From: Rhodoferax sp. OV413
GTDB lineage: Bacteria; Pseudomonadota; Gammaproteobacteria; Burkholderiales; Burkholderiaceae_C
Reading direction: 5' to 3'
Length of the DNA stretch: 64,000 nucleotides
Assembly (NCBI RefSeq): GCF_900104385.1
Contig: NZ_FNJA01000002.1
Span: forward strand, 682,001-746,000
Part shown: piece by piece, positions 10,682-18,410 of the stretch
Numbering within the stretch: the first letter of the stretch is position 1
How the letters are laid out: each line of letters opens with the position of its first letter
Notes under the pieces: model-generated
The model's input: the letters and a program-made list of their open reading frames with translations, nothing else
Told to the model about the DNA's origin: nothing
Databases searched by the model: none
Translations under genes and position numbers: made by a program

Positions 10682-11647
10682 TTACTTGATGAAGCTGTCG
10701 TCGAAGGTGGCGGCTAAGTTCTCGGGCGCCTTGCGGATCACGCCGGCTTCGAGCAGGATTTTTTCAGCATCCTTCATGAAGGCGGTGATTTCGCCGGCAA
10801 AGAACTTCTGGTTCGCCGCCTTGTCCTGCCAGCGCAGGAAGGCGGAGGACTTGGCGAACTGCTCGCCGGTCTGCTTGACGGCCGCGCCCATGAGTTCATT
10901 GGACTTGGCCGGGTCGGCCTTGATCATCTCCAGCGCTTCGAAATAGGCGTTGGTCAGGGCCTTGGCGGCCTTGGCATTGGCCTTGAGCCAGGTGGGGGCG
11001 CAGCCCACGGTGTCCATCACCATCGGGTAGTCGAGGGTGGTGGCCATGATCTTGCCGGAGGCCGGGTTCTCGCGCACGGTGGATAGGTAGGGCTCGTAGG
11101 TCATGGCGGCGTCGTTCTGGCCGGCTACGAAGGCCTGGGCGGCGGCTTGCGGTGCCAAGGTGGTGAGCTTCACGTCCTTTAGCGTCATGCCGTTCTTGTT
11201 CAGCATCCAGGCCAGGCCGAAGTAGGGCGCGGTGCCGGGCGCGTCCACGCCGATCGTCTTGCCCTTGAGGTCGGCAAAGCTCTTGATGTCGCCGCGCACC
11301 ACGATGCCGTCGGCGCCATAGGATTTGTCCATCTGGAAGATCTGCACGATGGGCACGCCGTTGGCGTTCCAGGCCACATGGGTTTCCACCGTGGTGGCTG
11401 CGCACTGGATGGCGCCGGCGGCCAGGGCCAGGTGCCGGTCTTTTTGCGGGATGAACTTGATCTCTACGTCGAGCCCGTTTTTCTTGAAGATGCCGGCCTT
11501 GTCGGCCAGGGAGAGCGGTGCAAAGCCGGTCCAGCCCGACATGCCCAGCACCAGCTTGGTGTCCTGTGCCTGCGCGCTGCCTGCCAGGGCGGCCATGCAG
11601 GCGCCCACGGCCCAGGCTGCGGTGGATTTCTTGACTGACTTTGCCAT
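10682..11647 (-). CDS. NMT1/THI5-like ABC substrate-binding protein in the hut locus
   Basis: A 321-residue periplasmic binding protein with a signal peptide (MAKSVKKSTAAWAVG to SAQA-QD). Its fold blocks are typical of nitrate/sulfonate/pyrimidine binding proteins: GWTGFAPLSLADKAGIF, DLKGKTIGVDAPGTAPYF and NDAAMTYEPYL. The start at 11647 is chosen over a frame extension of 34 codons because the signal peptide begins there and CAGGAGAG lies just upstream. It is the first gene of the unit that ends with hutC. The ligand is unassigned; a HutC-controlled imidazole compound is likely. Confidence 0.88.
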   Translation of the reverse strand: MAKSVKKSTAAWAVGACMAALAGSAQAQDTKLVLGMSGWTGFAPLSLADKAGIFKKNGLDVEIKFIPQKDRHLALAAGAIQCAATTVETHVAWNANGVPIVQIFQMDKSYGADGIVVRGDIKSFADLKGKTIGVDAPGTAPYFGLAWMLNKNGMTLKDVKLTTLAPQAAAQAFVAGQNDAAMTYEPYLSTVRENPASGKIMATTLDYPMVMDTVGCAPTWLKANAKAAKALTNAYFEALEMIKADPAKSNELMGAAVKQTGEQFAKSSAFLRWQDKAANQKFFAGEITAFMKDAEKILLEAGVIRKAPENLAATFDDSFIK

Positions 11648-11695
11648 GGTCGACTCTCCTGTGGGTTCGAGAAAAAGGGTGAACTTGCAGGCTAT

Positions 11696-11716
11696 GCCAC
11701 GTCCCAAAGACGTGGC
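11696..11716 (-). promoter_or_regulatory. 8-bp hairpin in the leader of the hut ABC transporter operon
   Basis: GCCACGTC and GACGTGGC form a perfect 8-bp inverted repeat with a 5-base loop, lying between the HutC box and the binding-protein start. It could be an mRNA structure or a second protein-binding palindrome. No U-tract follows it, so it is not a normal terminator. Confidence 0.45.
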
Positions 11717-11748
11717 AAGCCCCAATTTTCGGTGTTCAGCTGCCAACA

Positions 11749-11758
11749 TGTATATACA
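11749..11758 (-). promoter_or_regulatory. HutC operator in front of the hut ABC transporter-hutC operon
   Basis: A second exact TGTATATACA palindrome, the same sequence as the box before hutH, lies 101 bp upstream of the binding-protein start. Two identical 10-bp palindromes ahead of the two hut units strongly suggest shared HutC control. Confidence 0.78.
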
Positions 11759-11862
11759 GGATTACCCTGCAGGCGCCATTTTGATACTTCGGAGGCACCA
11801 AACTGGTGACGTTCTGTGTGCATTTGCGTGCGGAGAACGCTATTCTGCTGGGATTATCAAGC

Positions 11863-11872
11863 TGTCTATACA
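11863..11872 (-). promoter_or_regulatory. Weaker HutC-like box
   Basis: TGTCTATACA matches the TGTATATACA box in 9 of 10 positions and lies 104 bp further upstream of the hut transporter promoter region. It may be an auxiliary HutC site that allows looping. The evidence is similarity only. Confidence 0.4.
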
Positions 11873-12006
11873 GGTATGCAGAAAAACAGGATTGACTAAG
11901 CAAAACCTGGGCCAGCGAATGGAAACCAGATGTAAGTCGTAAAAGTGGTGCAGGCGGCAAAAAGCCTGTGCCCATGCCTGCGCACAGGCCGCAGTCAGGT
12001 GCTGCT

Positions 12007-12072
12007 TGCTATATTAAAAATAGCTGCCGTCGCAGAGTAAATAAGCGCTGGAGGCCTATTTCTTATAAATTT
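12007..12072 (+). repeat. Dispersed repeat, full-length copy
   Basis: It reads AAAATAGCTGCCGTCGCA, then ATAAGCGCTGGAGGCCTATT and a TATAAATTT tail. The same block order occurs at 31731-31791 and, reversed, at 36892-36957. It is intergenic here, between the hut region and the FAD oxidoreductase. Confidence 0.7.
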
Positions 12073-12074
12073 CT

Positions 12075-12097
12075 CCCGCAGCCGGCCTGGCTGCGGG
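12075..12097 (-). terminator. Strong hairpin after the FAD oxidoreductase gene
   Basis: CCCGCAGCC and GGCTGCGGG make a perfect 9-bp stem with a 5-base loop, starting about 10 bases after the stop codon on the minus strand. The following bases (AGAAATTTATAAG) are AT-rich but not a clean U-tract, so a terminator is likely but not certain. Confidence 0.45.
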
Positions 12098-12107
12098 GAG
12101 GCTGCGC

Positions 12108-13808
12108 TCAGCCCAGCAGGCTGCGCGCCACTGCTTCGGCGACCTTGATGCCGTCCACCCCGGCGGACAAGATGCCGCCGGCATAGCTCGCGCCCTCGCC
12201 TGCGGGGTACAGGCCGCGCACCGTCAGGCTCTGGAAGTCGTCGCCGCGGGTCATCTTCAGCGGCGACGAGGTGCGGGTCTCCACGCCGGTCAGCACTGCA
12301 TCGGGCAGGTCAAAGCCCTTGATCTTGCGGCCAAAGGCCGGCAGCGCCTCGCGGATGGCCTCGATCGCGTAGCTGGGCAGGGCCTCGGCCAGGCTGCCCA
12401 GGCGCACGCCGGGCTTGTACGAGGGCTCGACCGCACCCAGCTGGCTGGAGGCGCGGTTGGCGATGAAGTCGCCGACCAGCTGGCCCGGCGCTTCGTAGCT
12501 GCTGCCGCCCAGTACATAGGCCTGGGATTCGAGTTTGCGCTGCAGCACGATGCCGGCCAGGGGATGCACGCTGTGGCCGGGCGGCAGGGTCGTGTCCACC
12601 GCATCGCCGAGCGCGGCGCGCAGGGCGGCAGCGTCTTGTGGATAGTCTTCGGGCGTGATGCCGACCACGATGCCGGCATTTGCATTGCGCTCGTTGCGCG
12701 AATACTGGCTCATGCCGTTGGTGACCACGCGGCCGGGTTCGCTGGTCGCGGCCACCACGGTGCCGCCCGGGCACATGCAGAAGCTGTAGACCGCGCGGCC
12801 GTTGCTTGCGTGGTGCACCAGCTTGTAGTCGGCCGCGCCCAGCAGCGGATGCCCGGCGTGCTGGCCCCAGCGTGCGCGGTCGATCAGGCTTTGCGGGTGC
12901 TCGATGCGGAAGCCGATGGAGAAGGGCTTGGCCTCTACATACACGCCGCGCGCATGCAGCATGGAAAAAGTGTCGCGCGAGCTATGGCCTAGCGCCAGCA
13001 CCACCTGGTCGGCACGCAGCGCGTAGCTCTCGCCCGTCGCCTGGTTCAGCACGGTCAGGCCGCGCATGTGTTTGCCGTCGGGGCCGTCTTCGATCTGCAC
13101 ATCGGTGACGCGCTGCTCGAAGCGGATTTCGCCGCCCAGGGCGATGATCTGCTCGCGCAGGTTCTCCACCACTTTCACCAGCTTGAAGGTGCCGATGTGC
13201 GGATGCGCGGCGACCAGGATTTCCTCGGGTGCGCCGGCCTTGACGAACTCGTGCATCACCTTGCGGCCCAGAAAGCGCGGGTCCTTGATCTGGCTGTACA
13301 GCTTGCCGTCCGAGAAGGTGCCGGCGCCGCCTTCGCCGAACTGCACATTGCTCTCGGGCTTGAGCACGTTCTTGCGCCACAGGCCCCAGGTGTCCTGGGT
13401 GCGCTGGCGCACCGTGGTGCCGCGCTCCAGCACGATGGGTTTGAAGCCCATCTGCGCCAGCACCAGCGCCGCGAAGATGCCGCAGGGGCCGAAGCCAACG
13501 ACCACGGGGCGTACCGGTAGGTCGGCGGGCGCCTGGCCAACCGGGTAGTAGGCCATGTCGGGGCTGGGGCGCAGGTGCGGGTTGTCGGGGTGGCGTCGCA
13601 GCAAGTCGGCTTCTTGCGCTGCATCCACCAGTGCCACGTCGACGATGTAGACCTGCATCAGCGTCGCCTTGCGGGCGTCGAAGCTGCGCTTGTGGATGCT
13701 AAAGCGCGCAATCTGCTCGGCGGGCAGGCCCAGGGTGTGGGCGACCAAGGCGGGCAGCGCGCCCTCGGCGTGGTCGAGGGGGAGTTTGAGTTCGGAGATG
13801 CGGATCAT
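12108..13808 (-). CDS. NAD(P)/FAD-dependent oxidoreductase (COG2509-like)
   Basis: A 566-residue flavoprotein of the uncharacterised FAD-dependent dehydrogenase group. An N-terminal alpha/beta domain of about 90 residues precedes the dinucleotide-binding motif VVVGFGPCGIFAALVLAQMG (about 104-123). Further motifs are FGEGGAGTFSDGKL, VLALGHSSRDTF and the C-terminal GLYPAGEGASYAGGI, which binds the FAD pyrophosphate. The catalysed reaction of this family is not established. It ends the minus-strand run downstream of the enamidase gene but is separated from it by 79 bp, so it may be transcribed separately. A role in nicotinate catabolism is not supported beyond proximity. Confidence 0.85.
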   Translation of the reverse strand: MIRISELKLPLDHAEGALPALVAHTLGLPAEQIARFSIHKRSFDARKATLMQVYIVDVALVDAAQEADLLRRHPDNPHLRPSPDMAYYPVGQAPADLPVRPVVVGFGPCGIFAALVLAQMGFKPIVLERGTTVRQRTQDTWGLWRKNVLKPESNVQFGEGGAGTFSDGKLYSQIKDPRFLGRKVMHEFVKAGAPEEILVAAHPHIGTFKLVKVVENLREQIIALGGEIRFEQRVTDVQIEDGPDGKHMRGLTVLNQATGESYALRADQVVLALGHSSRDTFSMLHARGVYVEAKPFSIGFRIEHPQSLIDRARWGQHAGHPLLGAADYKLVHHASNGRAVYSFCMCPGGTVVAATSEPGRVVTNGMSQYSRNERNANAGIVVGITPEDYPQDAAALRAALGDAVDTTLPPGHSVHPLAGIVLQRKLESQAYVLGGSSYEAPGQLVGDFIANRASSQLGAVEPSYKPGVRLGSLAEALPSYAIEAIREALPAFGRKIKGFDLPDAVLTGVETRTSSPLKMTRGDDFQSLTVRGLYPAGEGASYAGGILSAGVDGIKVAEAVARSLLG

Positions 13809-13887
13809 GGGGGCAGCCTAGAGGCTTGTAGTTATCAAGCAAGAGCTGCGATTTTACGGGAGCCACCCCGTGTGGATGCGTGTTGCC

Positions 13888-15081
13888 TCAGTGCGGCAAG
13901 ACCACCGGGACGTTAGTGGCGGGAGGTGTATTCCGGCTGCGCTCGCAGCGCACGATGCCGTCGATCATCACCATGCCCACGCCGGGCAGGTCGCCGAGCT
14001 GCACGCTGTCCAGCAGGTCGCGGCCGGCCGAGTGCTGGGCCTTGTCCATGAAGACGAAGTCGGCGGCGCGGCCGACCTCGATCAGGCCGCAGTTCAGATT
14101 GCGGATGCGCGCGGTATTGCCGGTGGCGAAACAGAACACCAGCTCGGCCGGGATATTGCCCAGGCTGGACAGCAGCGCCACCATGCGCAGCATGCCCAGG
14201 GGCTGCACGCCCGATCCCGCCGGGCCGTCGGTACCGAGGATCACGCGGTGTGGGCATTTGAGCTGCAGTGCGGCCTGGGCGGCGGCGATGGCCACTTTTT
14301 CGTTGCCGTTGTGCACAATCTCGATGGCGCGCGACGACTTCTCGCACAGCTCGCACACATGGGCTTCGGACAACGAGGTGTGGCCGCCGTTGATGTGGCC
14401 GATCACGTCGGCATCGGCCTCCAGTACCACGTCCTTGTCGATCAGGCCCGAGCCGGGGATCGATGGACCGCCGGTGTGGATGGTGCTCTGGATGCCGTAC
14501 TTGCGCGCCCAGGCCACCATCTGCTGGGCTTCGTAGCCGGCCTTGACCGAGCCCAGGCCCACTTCGCCCAACAGGCTGACACCAGCGTCGGCCAGGTCCT
14601 TGAAATCCTGCTCGACCATGCCTTTTTCGATGATGGGCGCGCCGGCAATCACCTTTACGCCGCCGGGGCGGAAGTTGTCGAATGCGCGCTGGGCCGTGAT
14701 GGCCAGGGCCTTCAGGCCGACGATGTCCTTGGGCCGGCCAGGCAGGTGCACTTCGCCGGCCGAAACCATGGTGGTGACGCCACCGTGCATGGTCGAGTCG
14801 ATCCAGCCCAGCTGGTTCTGCCGCGGGGTCCAGTCGCCGAACACCGGGTGTACATGGCTGTCGATCAGTCCGGGGGCTACGCAGGTCTGGCGGGCGTCGA
14901 TGGTGGTGCGGGCCTCGCTGGTGTCGCAGTCCTTGGCTTTGCCCACAGCGACGATCAGGCCGTCGTGGATGACGATGGTGTCGGCGTCGAGGATGGGCTG
15001 GTCGATGTCGCCCGACAGCAGCAGGCCTATGTTCTGGATGACGACCTTGCCAGACTTTGTGCCGGCGATTGCTTCTGCCAT
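13888..15081 (-). CDS. ena: Enamidase (tetrahydro-6-oxonicotinate hydrolase), amidohydrolase family
   Basis: A 397-residue metal-dependent amidohydrolase. It closely resembles the Eubacterium barkeri enamidase, which opens 1,4,5,6-tetrahydro-6-oxonicotinate to 2-formylglutarate and ammonia with an Fe-Zn site. Candidate metal ligands are all visible: H76 and H78 in DSHVHP, E173 in GEVGLGS, H202 in IHTGG, H229 in GHINGG and D285 in GTDGP. The characteristic segments HGGVTTMVSAG and the near-terminal SRNTPPA are also shared with that enzyme, as far as I recall its sequence. It is the last gene of the minus-strand unit FNR-tetR-ena, divergent from 6-hydroxynicotinate reductase, which makes its substrate. 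The assignment is strong. Confidence 0.92.
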   Translation of the reverse strand: MAEAIAGTKSGKVVIQNIGLLLSGDIDQPILDADTIVIHDGLIVAVGKAKDCDTSEARTTIDARQTCVAPGLIDSHVHPVFGDWTPRQNQLGWIDSTMHGGVTTMVSAGEVHLPGRPKDIVGLKALAITAQRAFDNFRPGGVKVIAGAPIIEKGMVEQDFKDLADAGVSLLGEVGLGSVKAGYEAQQMVAWARKYGIQSTIHTGGPSIPGSGLIDKDVVLEADADVIGHINGGHTSLSEAHVCELCEKSSRAIEIVHNGNEKVAIAAAQAALQLKCPHRVILGTDGPAGSGVQPLGMLRMVALLSSLGNIPAELVFCFATGNTARIRNLNCGLIEVGRAADFVFMDKAQHSAGRDLLDSVQLGDLPGVGMVMIDGIVRCERSRNTPPATNVPVVLPH

Positions 15082-15114
15082 GGTGTTCTTTCGTGGGGTG
15101 GTTGTATCGGGTAG

Positions 15115-15819
15115 CTACCGGGTCACGGTGCGCAGCACGGTGTCAAGCACAAAGCCTTCCCAGTGCGCCAAGGCATCCGGGGCTTCGAGGTTGTCGCCCA
15201 GAAACGCGGACAAGGTGTGCCGGTTCGACAGGTAGAAGTAGCCAAGCGAGGCGATCAGCAGATACACGTCGCGGGTCTGCAGATCGTCACGGAACAGCTT
15301 TTGTGCGATGCCGTTTTGCATGATCTCGCCAAGGATGGCGATCGCCGGCGACGAGTATTCGCGGGCCCGCAGCGACTTGGCGATGTGCTTGCCCTTGTGC
15401 AGGTTCTCGGTGTTCAGCAGGGTGATGAATTCCGGGTGCTTGCGGTAGTAGTCCAGCACAAAGCGGATCACCGCGCGCAGCGCCTCCAGCGGCTGGGCTA
15501 CGTCCAGCGCCAGGCGCGACTCGGCCTCGTTCATGCGCCGGTAAATGCCCTCCAGCACCTCGATGTACAAGCCTTCCTTGCTACCAAAGTAGTAGTAGAT
15601 CATGCGGTCGTAGGACTTGGCGGCGGTGGAGATCTTCTCCACGCTGCCGCCGTCGTAGCCGTGCTTGGCAAAGACCTTGGTCGCGGCGCGCAGGATGCTG
15701 TCGCGCGTGGCCTGGGCGTTTTGCTCGCGTACCCCGGGCTTGCCGGTTTTGCCGGCTTTGCTAGCCGGTGCTTTCTTGCTGGCAACCGGTTGGCGGCCGG
15801 ATTTGGCGGTGCTGGACAT
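15115..15819 (-). CDS. TetR-family regulator of the nicotinate cluster
   Basis: A 234-residue regulator. A Lys/Ser/Ala-rich tail of about 35 residues precedes a TetR helix-turn-helix at about residues 38-85 (RDSILRAATKVFAKHGYDG, then YYYFGSKEGLY). The C-terminal helical ligand domain resembles TetR_C_33/C6-type domains (FVLDYYRKHPEFITLL). The start at 15819 avoids overlap with the upstream reductase gene; a start 10 codons earlier is possible. It sits 10 bp after the reductase and 33 bp before the enamidase. It probably controls the divergent intergenic promoter region at 16607-16813, with a pathway intermediate as inducer; both points are inference. Confidence 0.88.
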   Translation of the reverse strand: MSSTAKSGRQPVASKKAPASKAGKTGKPGVREQNAQATRDSILRAATKVFAKHGYDGGSVEKISTAAKSYDRMIYYYFGSKEGLYIEVLEGIYRRMNEAESRLALDVAQPLEALRAVIRFVLDYYRKHPEFITLLNTENLHKGKHIAKSLRAREYSSPAIAILGEIMQNGIAQKLFRDDLQTRDVYLLIASLGYFYLSNRHTLSAFLGDNLEAPDALAHWEGFVLDTVLRTVTR

Positions 15820-15829
15820 GGTGTGGTGC

Positions 15830-16606
15830 TTACTGTTCGGCGAACGCACGTTCTATCACGAAGTCGCCGGGGCGCGAGGTGTTGCCTTCCTTGAAACCGC
15901 TTTCTTCGAGGCTGATTTTCAGGTCGCGCAGCATGGCCGGGCTGCCGCAGATCATCGCGCGGTCGGTGGCCGGGTCCAGATCAGGCAGGCCCAGGTCTTT
16001 GGCCAGCTTGCCGCTTTCTATCAGGTCGGTGATGCGGCCCATGGTGTGGAAGGCTTCGCGCGTCACCGTGGGGTAGTAGCGCAGCTGTTTGCTCACCAGC
16101 TCGCCCAGAAACTCGTGCTGGGGCAGGTGCTGGGTCAATAGATCGTGGTAAGCCAACTCTTCCACCTGGCGCACACCGTGCACCAGAATGAGTTCTTCGT
16201 ATTTTTCATAGGTCGCGGGGTCGTGGATCACGCTCATGAATGGTGCAAGCCCCGTGCCCGTCGAGAACATATACAGGCGCTTGCCCGGCAGCAGATAGTC
16301 GATCAGCAGGGTGCCGGTGGGCTTGCGCCCGACGATGATGTTGTCGCCCACCTGGATGTGCTGCAGGCGCGAAGTCAGCGGACCATCGGGCACCTTGATG
16401 CTCAGAAATTCAAGGTGTTCTTCATAGTTGGCGCTGACGATGCTGTAGGCGCGTAGCAGCGGCTTGCCGGTCTCGGTCTTCAGGCCGATCATGGTGAAGT
16501 GGCCGTTGGAAAACCGCAGCGATGGATCGCGGGTGGTGGTGAAGGTGAACAGCTTGTCTGTCCAGTGGTGCACGCTCAGCACGCGCTCTTCGTTGAATGC
16601 ACTCAT
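15830..16606 (-). CDS. fpr: Ferredoxin-NADP reductase
   Basis: A 258-residue flavoprotein of the bacterial Fpr family. The FAD-binding barrel includes the LRAYSIVSANYEEHLEF block (about 50-66), and the NADP domain has STGTGLAPFMS (about 115-125) and the CGSPAML motif. The C-terminus EGNTSRPGDFVIERAFAEQ is typical of bacterial subclass I Fpr. It exchanges electrons between NADPH and ferredoxin or flavodoxin. It is the first gene of the minus arm, back to back with 6-hydroxynicotinate reductase, an iron-sulfur flavoprotein that needs low-potential electrons. The likely job is therefore to feed that reductase, perhaps through a ferredoxin encoded elsewhere, since none is seen here. Confidence 0.92.
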   Translation of the reverse strand: MSAFNEERVLSVHHWTDKLFTFTTTRDPSLRFSNGHFTMIGLKTETGKPLLRAYSIVSANYEEHLEFLSIKVPDGPLTSRLQHIQVGDNIIVGRKPTGTLLIDYLLPGKRLYMFSTGTGLAPFMSVIHDPATYEKYEELILVHGVRQVEELAYHDLLTQHLPQHEFLGELVSKQLRYYPTVTREAFHTMGRITDLIESGKLAKDLGLPDLDPATDRAMICGSPAMLRDLKISLEESGFKEGNTSRPGDFVIERAFAEQ

Positions 16607-16813
16607 ATGGTGTGTGGTGGAAAGTGGATGAAAACAGTGGATGCAATCTGCGGGTTGGCTAGTGTCTTTTCTGTTGCGGTGTGCATATGCTTATGCTAAA
16701 TTGCCAGCACATAAAAATGTAGTGCTTGCAACATTTAAGTTCAGTGAATGCTACATAAATAGAGATTGCGGGACAAGTACTTTTCATAACCTCTGCTTGG
16801 TTGGTGCCCCACG
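16607..16813. promoter_or_regulatory. Divergent control region of the nicotinate cluster
   Basis: This 207-bp AT-rich gap separates the two divergent arms and must hold both promoters. It contains an imperfect inverted repeat, TGCCAGCAC (16703-16711) and GTGCTTGCA (16723-16731), matching in 8 of 9 pairs with an 11-base spacer. A second pair is ATGTAG (16718-16723) with CTACAT (16752-16757). These are candidate operators for the TetR regulator. No clean -35/-10 pair could be assigned. Confidence 0.55.
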
Positions 16814-18397
16814 ATGACAGAACACACGAAGACTGACGGCCTGCCTGCAATGGATGGTGGTGTCCCTCCTTTGCCAGAGCGGGCGGTGCCACGCCATGAG
16901 CGCATGGCGACCGACAAGATTGCCTGCAATGCCTGCCCAGTGCTGTGCCAGATATCCGAAGGGCGTGCCGGGGCTTGCGACCGCTATGCCAACCAGGGCG
17001 GAACCTTGGTGCGGGTCGATCCGGTCGTGCTGCTGCGCCGTGCGGTATCGGACGGCGCAGTACCGCTGGTGGCGTTCTCGGCCGCCGACGTGGCCGCCGA
17101 CTGGAACGGCGACCTGCTGCGGTCCGACGAGGTGTTCGTCACCGGCGTGGGCTCGTCCACCACCTACCCCGACTACAAGCCCGCGCCCTTCATCGTCGCC
17201 TCCCAGGCCCAGGGCGTGGACATGGTGACCGTGGTCACCGAGGGTATCTTCAGCTACTGCAGCTTCAAGATCAAGATCGACACCGACCGCTACCTGGGCC
17301 CCGAGCAGGCCAATGTGCGCTGCAAGGGCGAAGTGGTCGGCCATGTCACCACGGCCGAATACGGCTCGCAGATGCTGTCGCTGGGTGGCGTACACCACCT
17401 GACCGGCGGCAGCAAGAAAGAGGGCCGCGTCACCGTGCAGATGATGGAGGCCCTGGGCAACAAGCAGGCGGTGGAGCTGACTATCGACGGTGGCTCGCAG
17501 ATCGTGGTGCAGGCTGGGCGCCCGCCCATCGTCAACGGTGTGGAAGAGCAGCGCATGCGTGTCGGTTGCGGCTCGGCGGCGGTTGGCATATTCGCCAAGC
17601 AGTTGTTCGGCGAGGCCGATGAAGTGGTGGTGGTCGATGACCACATCACTGGCGTGCTGACCGAGCACCAGGCCGGCCGTTGCCTGGACATGCCGCGCTC
17701 GGGCATCCAGATGCGCGGCCGCAAATCCACGCCTGGGCGCTACTTCCAGGTGGCGAATCCGGGTACCGGCTGGGGCGGCACCGATATTGCCGACCCGCTG
17801 TCCATCATCGAAGGCTGGGACCCCGAGGTGGCCCGGCCCGGCATGCGCCTGCTGATGACCTCCACCACCGGCGAGCACGCAGCCTGGTATGTGCTGGACG
17901 ACGCCTTGCAGCCTGTGGAGCAGCCCATGCCGGCCAGCGTGCAGCGCATCATCGAGCGGATTGGCGAAAACTGCGAACCTTCACTCTGCACAGTACTGTT
18001 CCTCGGTGGCGCGGGCGGTAGCCTGCGCGCCGGCGTGACCGAGAACCCGGTGATGCTGACCCGCGCCATCAAGCAGGCGCTGGTCAACGTGACCTGCGGC
18101 GGCGCGCCCGCCTACGTCTGGCCGGGCGGCGGCATCACGGTGATGGTCGATGTGATGCGCATGCCCGACAAGAGCTTCGGCACCGTGCCCACGCCGGCCA
18201 TCGTTGCACCGATTGAATTCAGCCTGCGTCTGGAAGACTACCGGGCGCTGGGCGGCCATATGGACCATGTGCGCAGCCTGGAGCAGGCCTTGCGCACGGG
18301 GGCATGGCACAGCGACGGCGCACCCACGGCGCGGCTCTGGGTGCAGAACCCTGCCGCCAATGCCTGGCCCCTGGGACAACCGCCGCTGCTTGGCTGA
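16814..18397 (+). CDS. hnr: 6-hydroxynicotinate reductase
   Basis: A 527-residue protein matching the iron-sulfur flavoprotein that reduces 6-hydroxynicotinate to 1,4,5,6-tetrahydro-6-oxonicotinate. Near the N-terminus is a cluster motif with Cys 38, 41, 45 and 55 (ACNACPVLC, then GACDRY). Seven further cysteines (149, 170, 252, 290, 387, 392, 428) could hold the additional clusters reported for the E. barkeri enzyme. That enzyme also carries a covalently bound flavin. Gly-rich segments include FLGGAGGSLRAGVTEN and YVWPGGGITVMVDVMR. It starts the plus arm, with fpr and enamidase on the divergent arm, so its electron donor and the next enzyme are adjacent. No canonical ApbE flavinylation motif (Dxx-S/T-GAT) was found. 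Confidence 0.92.
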   Translation: MTEHTKTDGLPAMDGGVPPLPERAVPRHERMATDKIACNACPVLCQISEGRAGACDRYANQGGTLVRVDPVVLLRRAVSDGAVPLVAFSAADVAADWNGDLLRSDEVFVTGVGSSTTYPDYKPAPFIVASQAQGVDMVTVVTEGIFSYCSFKIKIDTDRYLGPEQANVRCKGEVVGHVTTAEYGSQMLSLGGVHHLTGGSKKEGRVTVQMMEALGNKQAVELTIDGGSQIVVQAGRPPIVNGVEEQRMRVGCGSAAVGIFAKQLFGEADEVVVVDDHITGVLTEHQAGRCLDMPRSGIQMRGRKSTPGRYFQVANPGTGWGGTDIADPLSIIEGWDPEVARPGMRLLMTSTTGEHAAWYVLDDALQPVEQPMPASVQRIIERIGENCEPSLCTVLFLGGAGGSLRAGVTENPVMLTRAIKQALVNVTCGGAPAYVWPGGGITVMVDVMRMPDKSFGTVPTPAIVAPIEFSLRLEDYRALGGHMDHVRSLEQALRTGAWHSDGAPTARLWVQNPAANAWPLGQPPLLG

Positions 18398-18410
18398 AAC
18401 AGCACCCACC

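Larger units (their letters stand above)
11648..12107. other. 460-bp gene-free region between the hut transporter operon and the FAD oxidoreductase
   Basis: No convincing coding frame is present. From left to right it holds a leader hairpin (11696-11716), an exact HutC box (11749-11758), a weaker HutC-like box (11863-11872), a full copy of the dispersed repeat (12007-12072) and a strong hairpin just behind the FAD gene (12075-12097). The region is locally AT-rich around 11740-11950, as expected for the hut promoter. Confidence 0.7.

Noticed and set aside
13821-13852. Further copy of the dispersed repeat after ena
   Set aside because: Only short stretches (GAGGCTTGTAG, AGAGCTGCG) resemble the consensus, and the block order is not kept.
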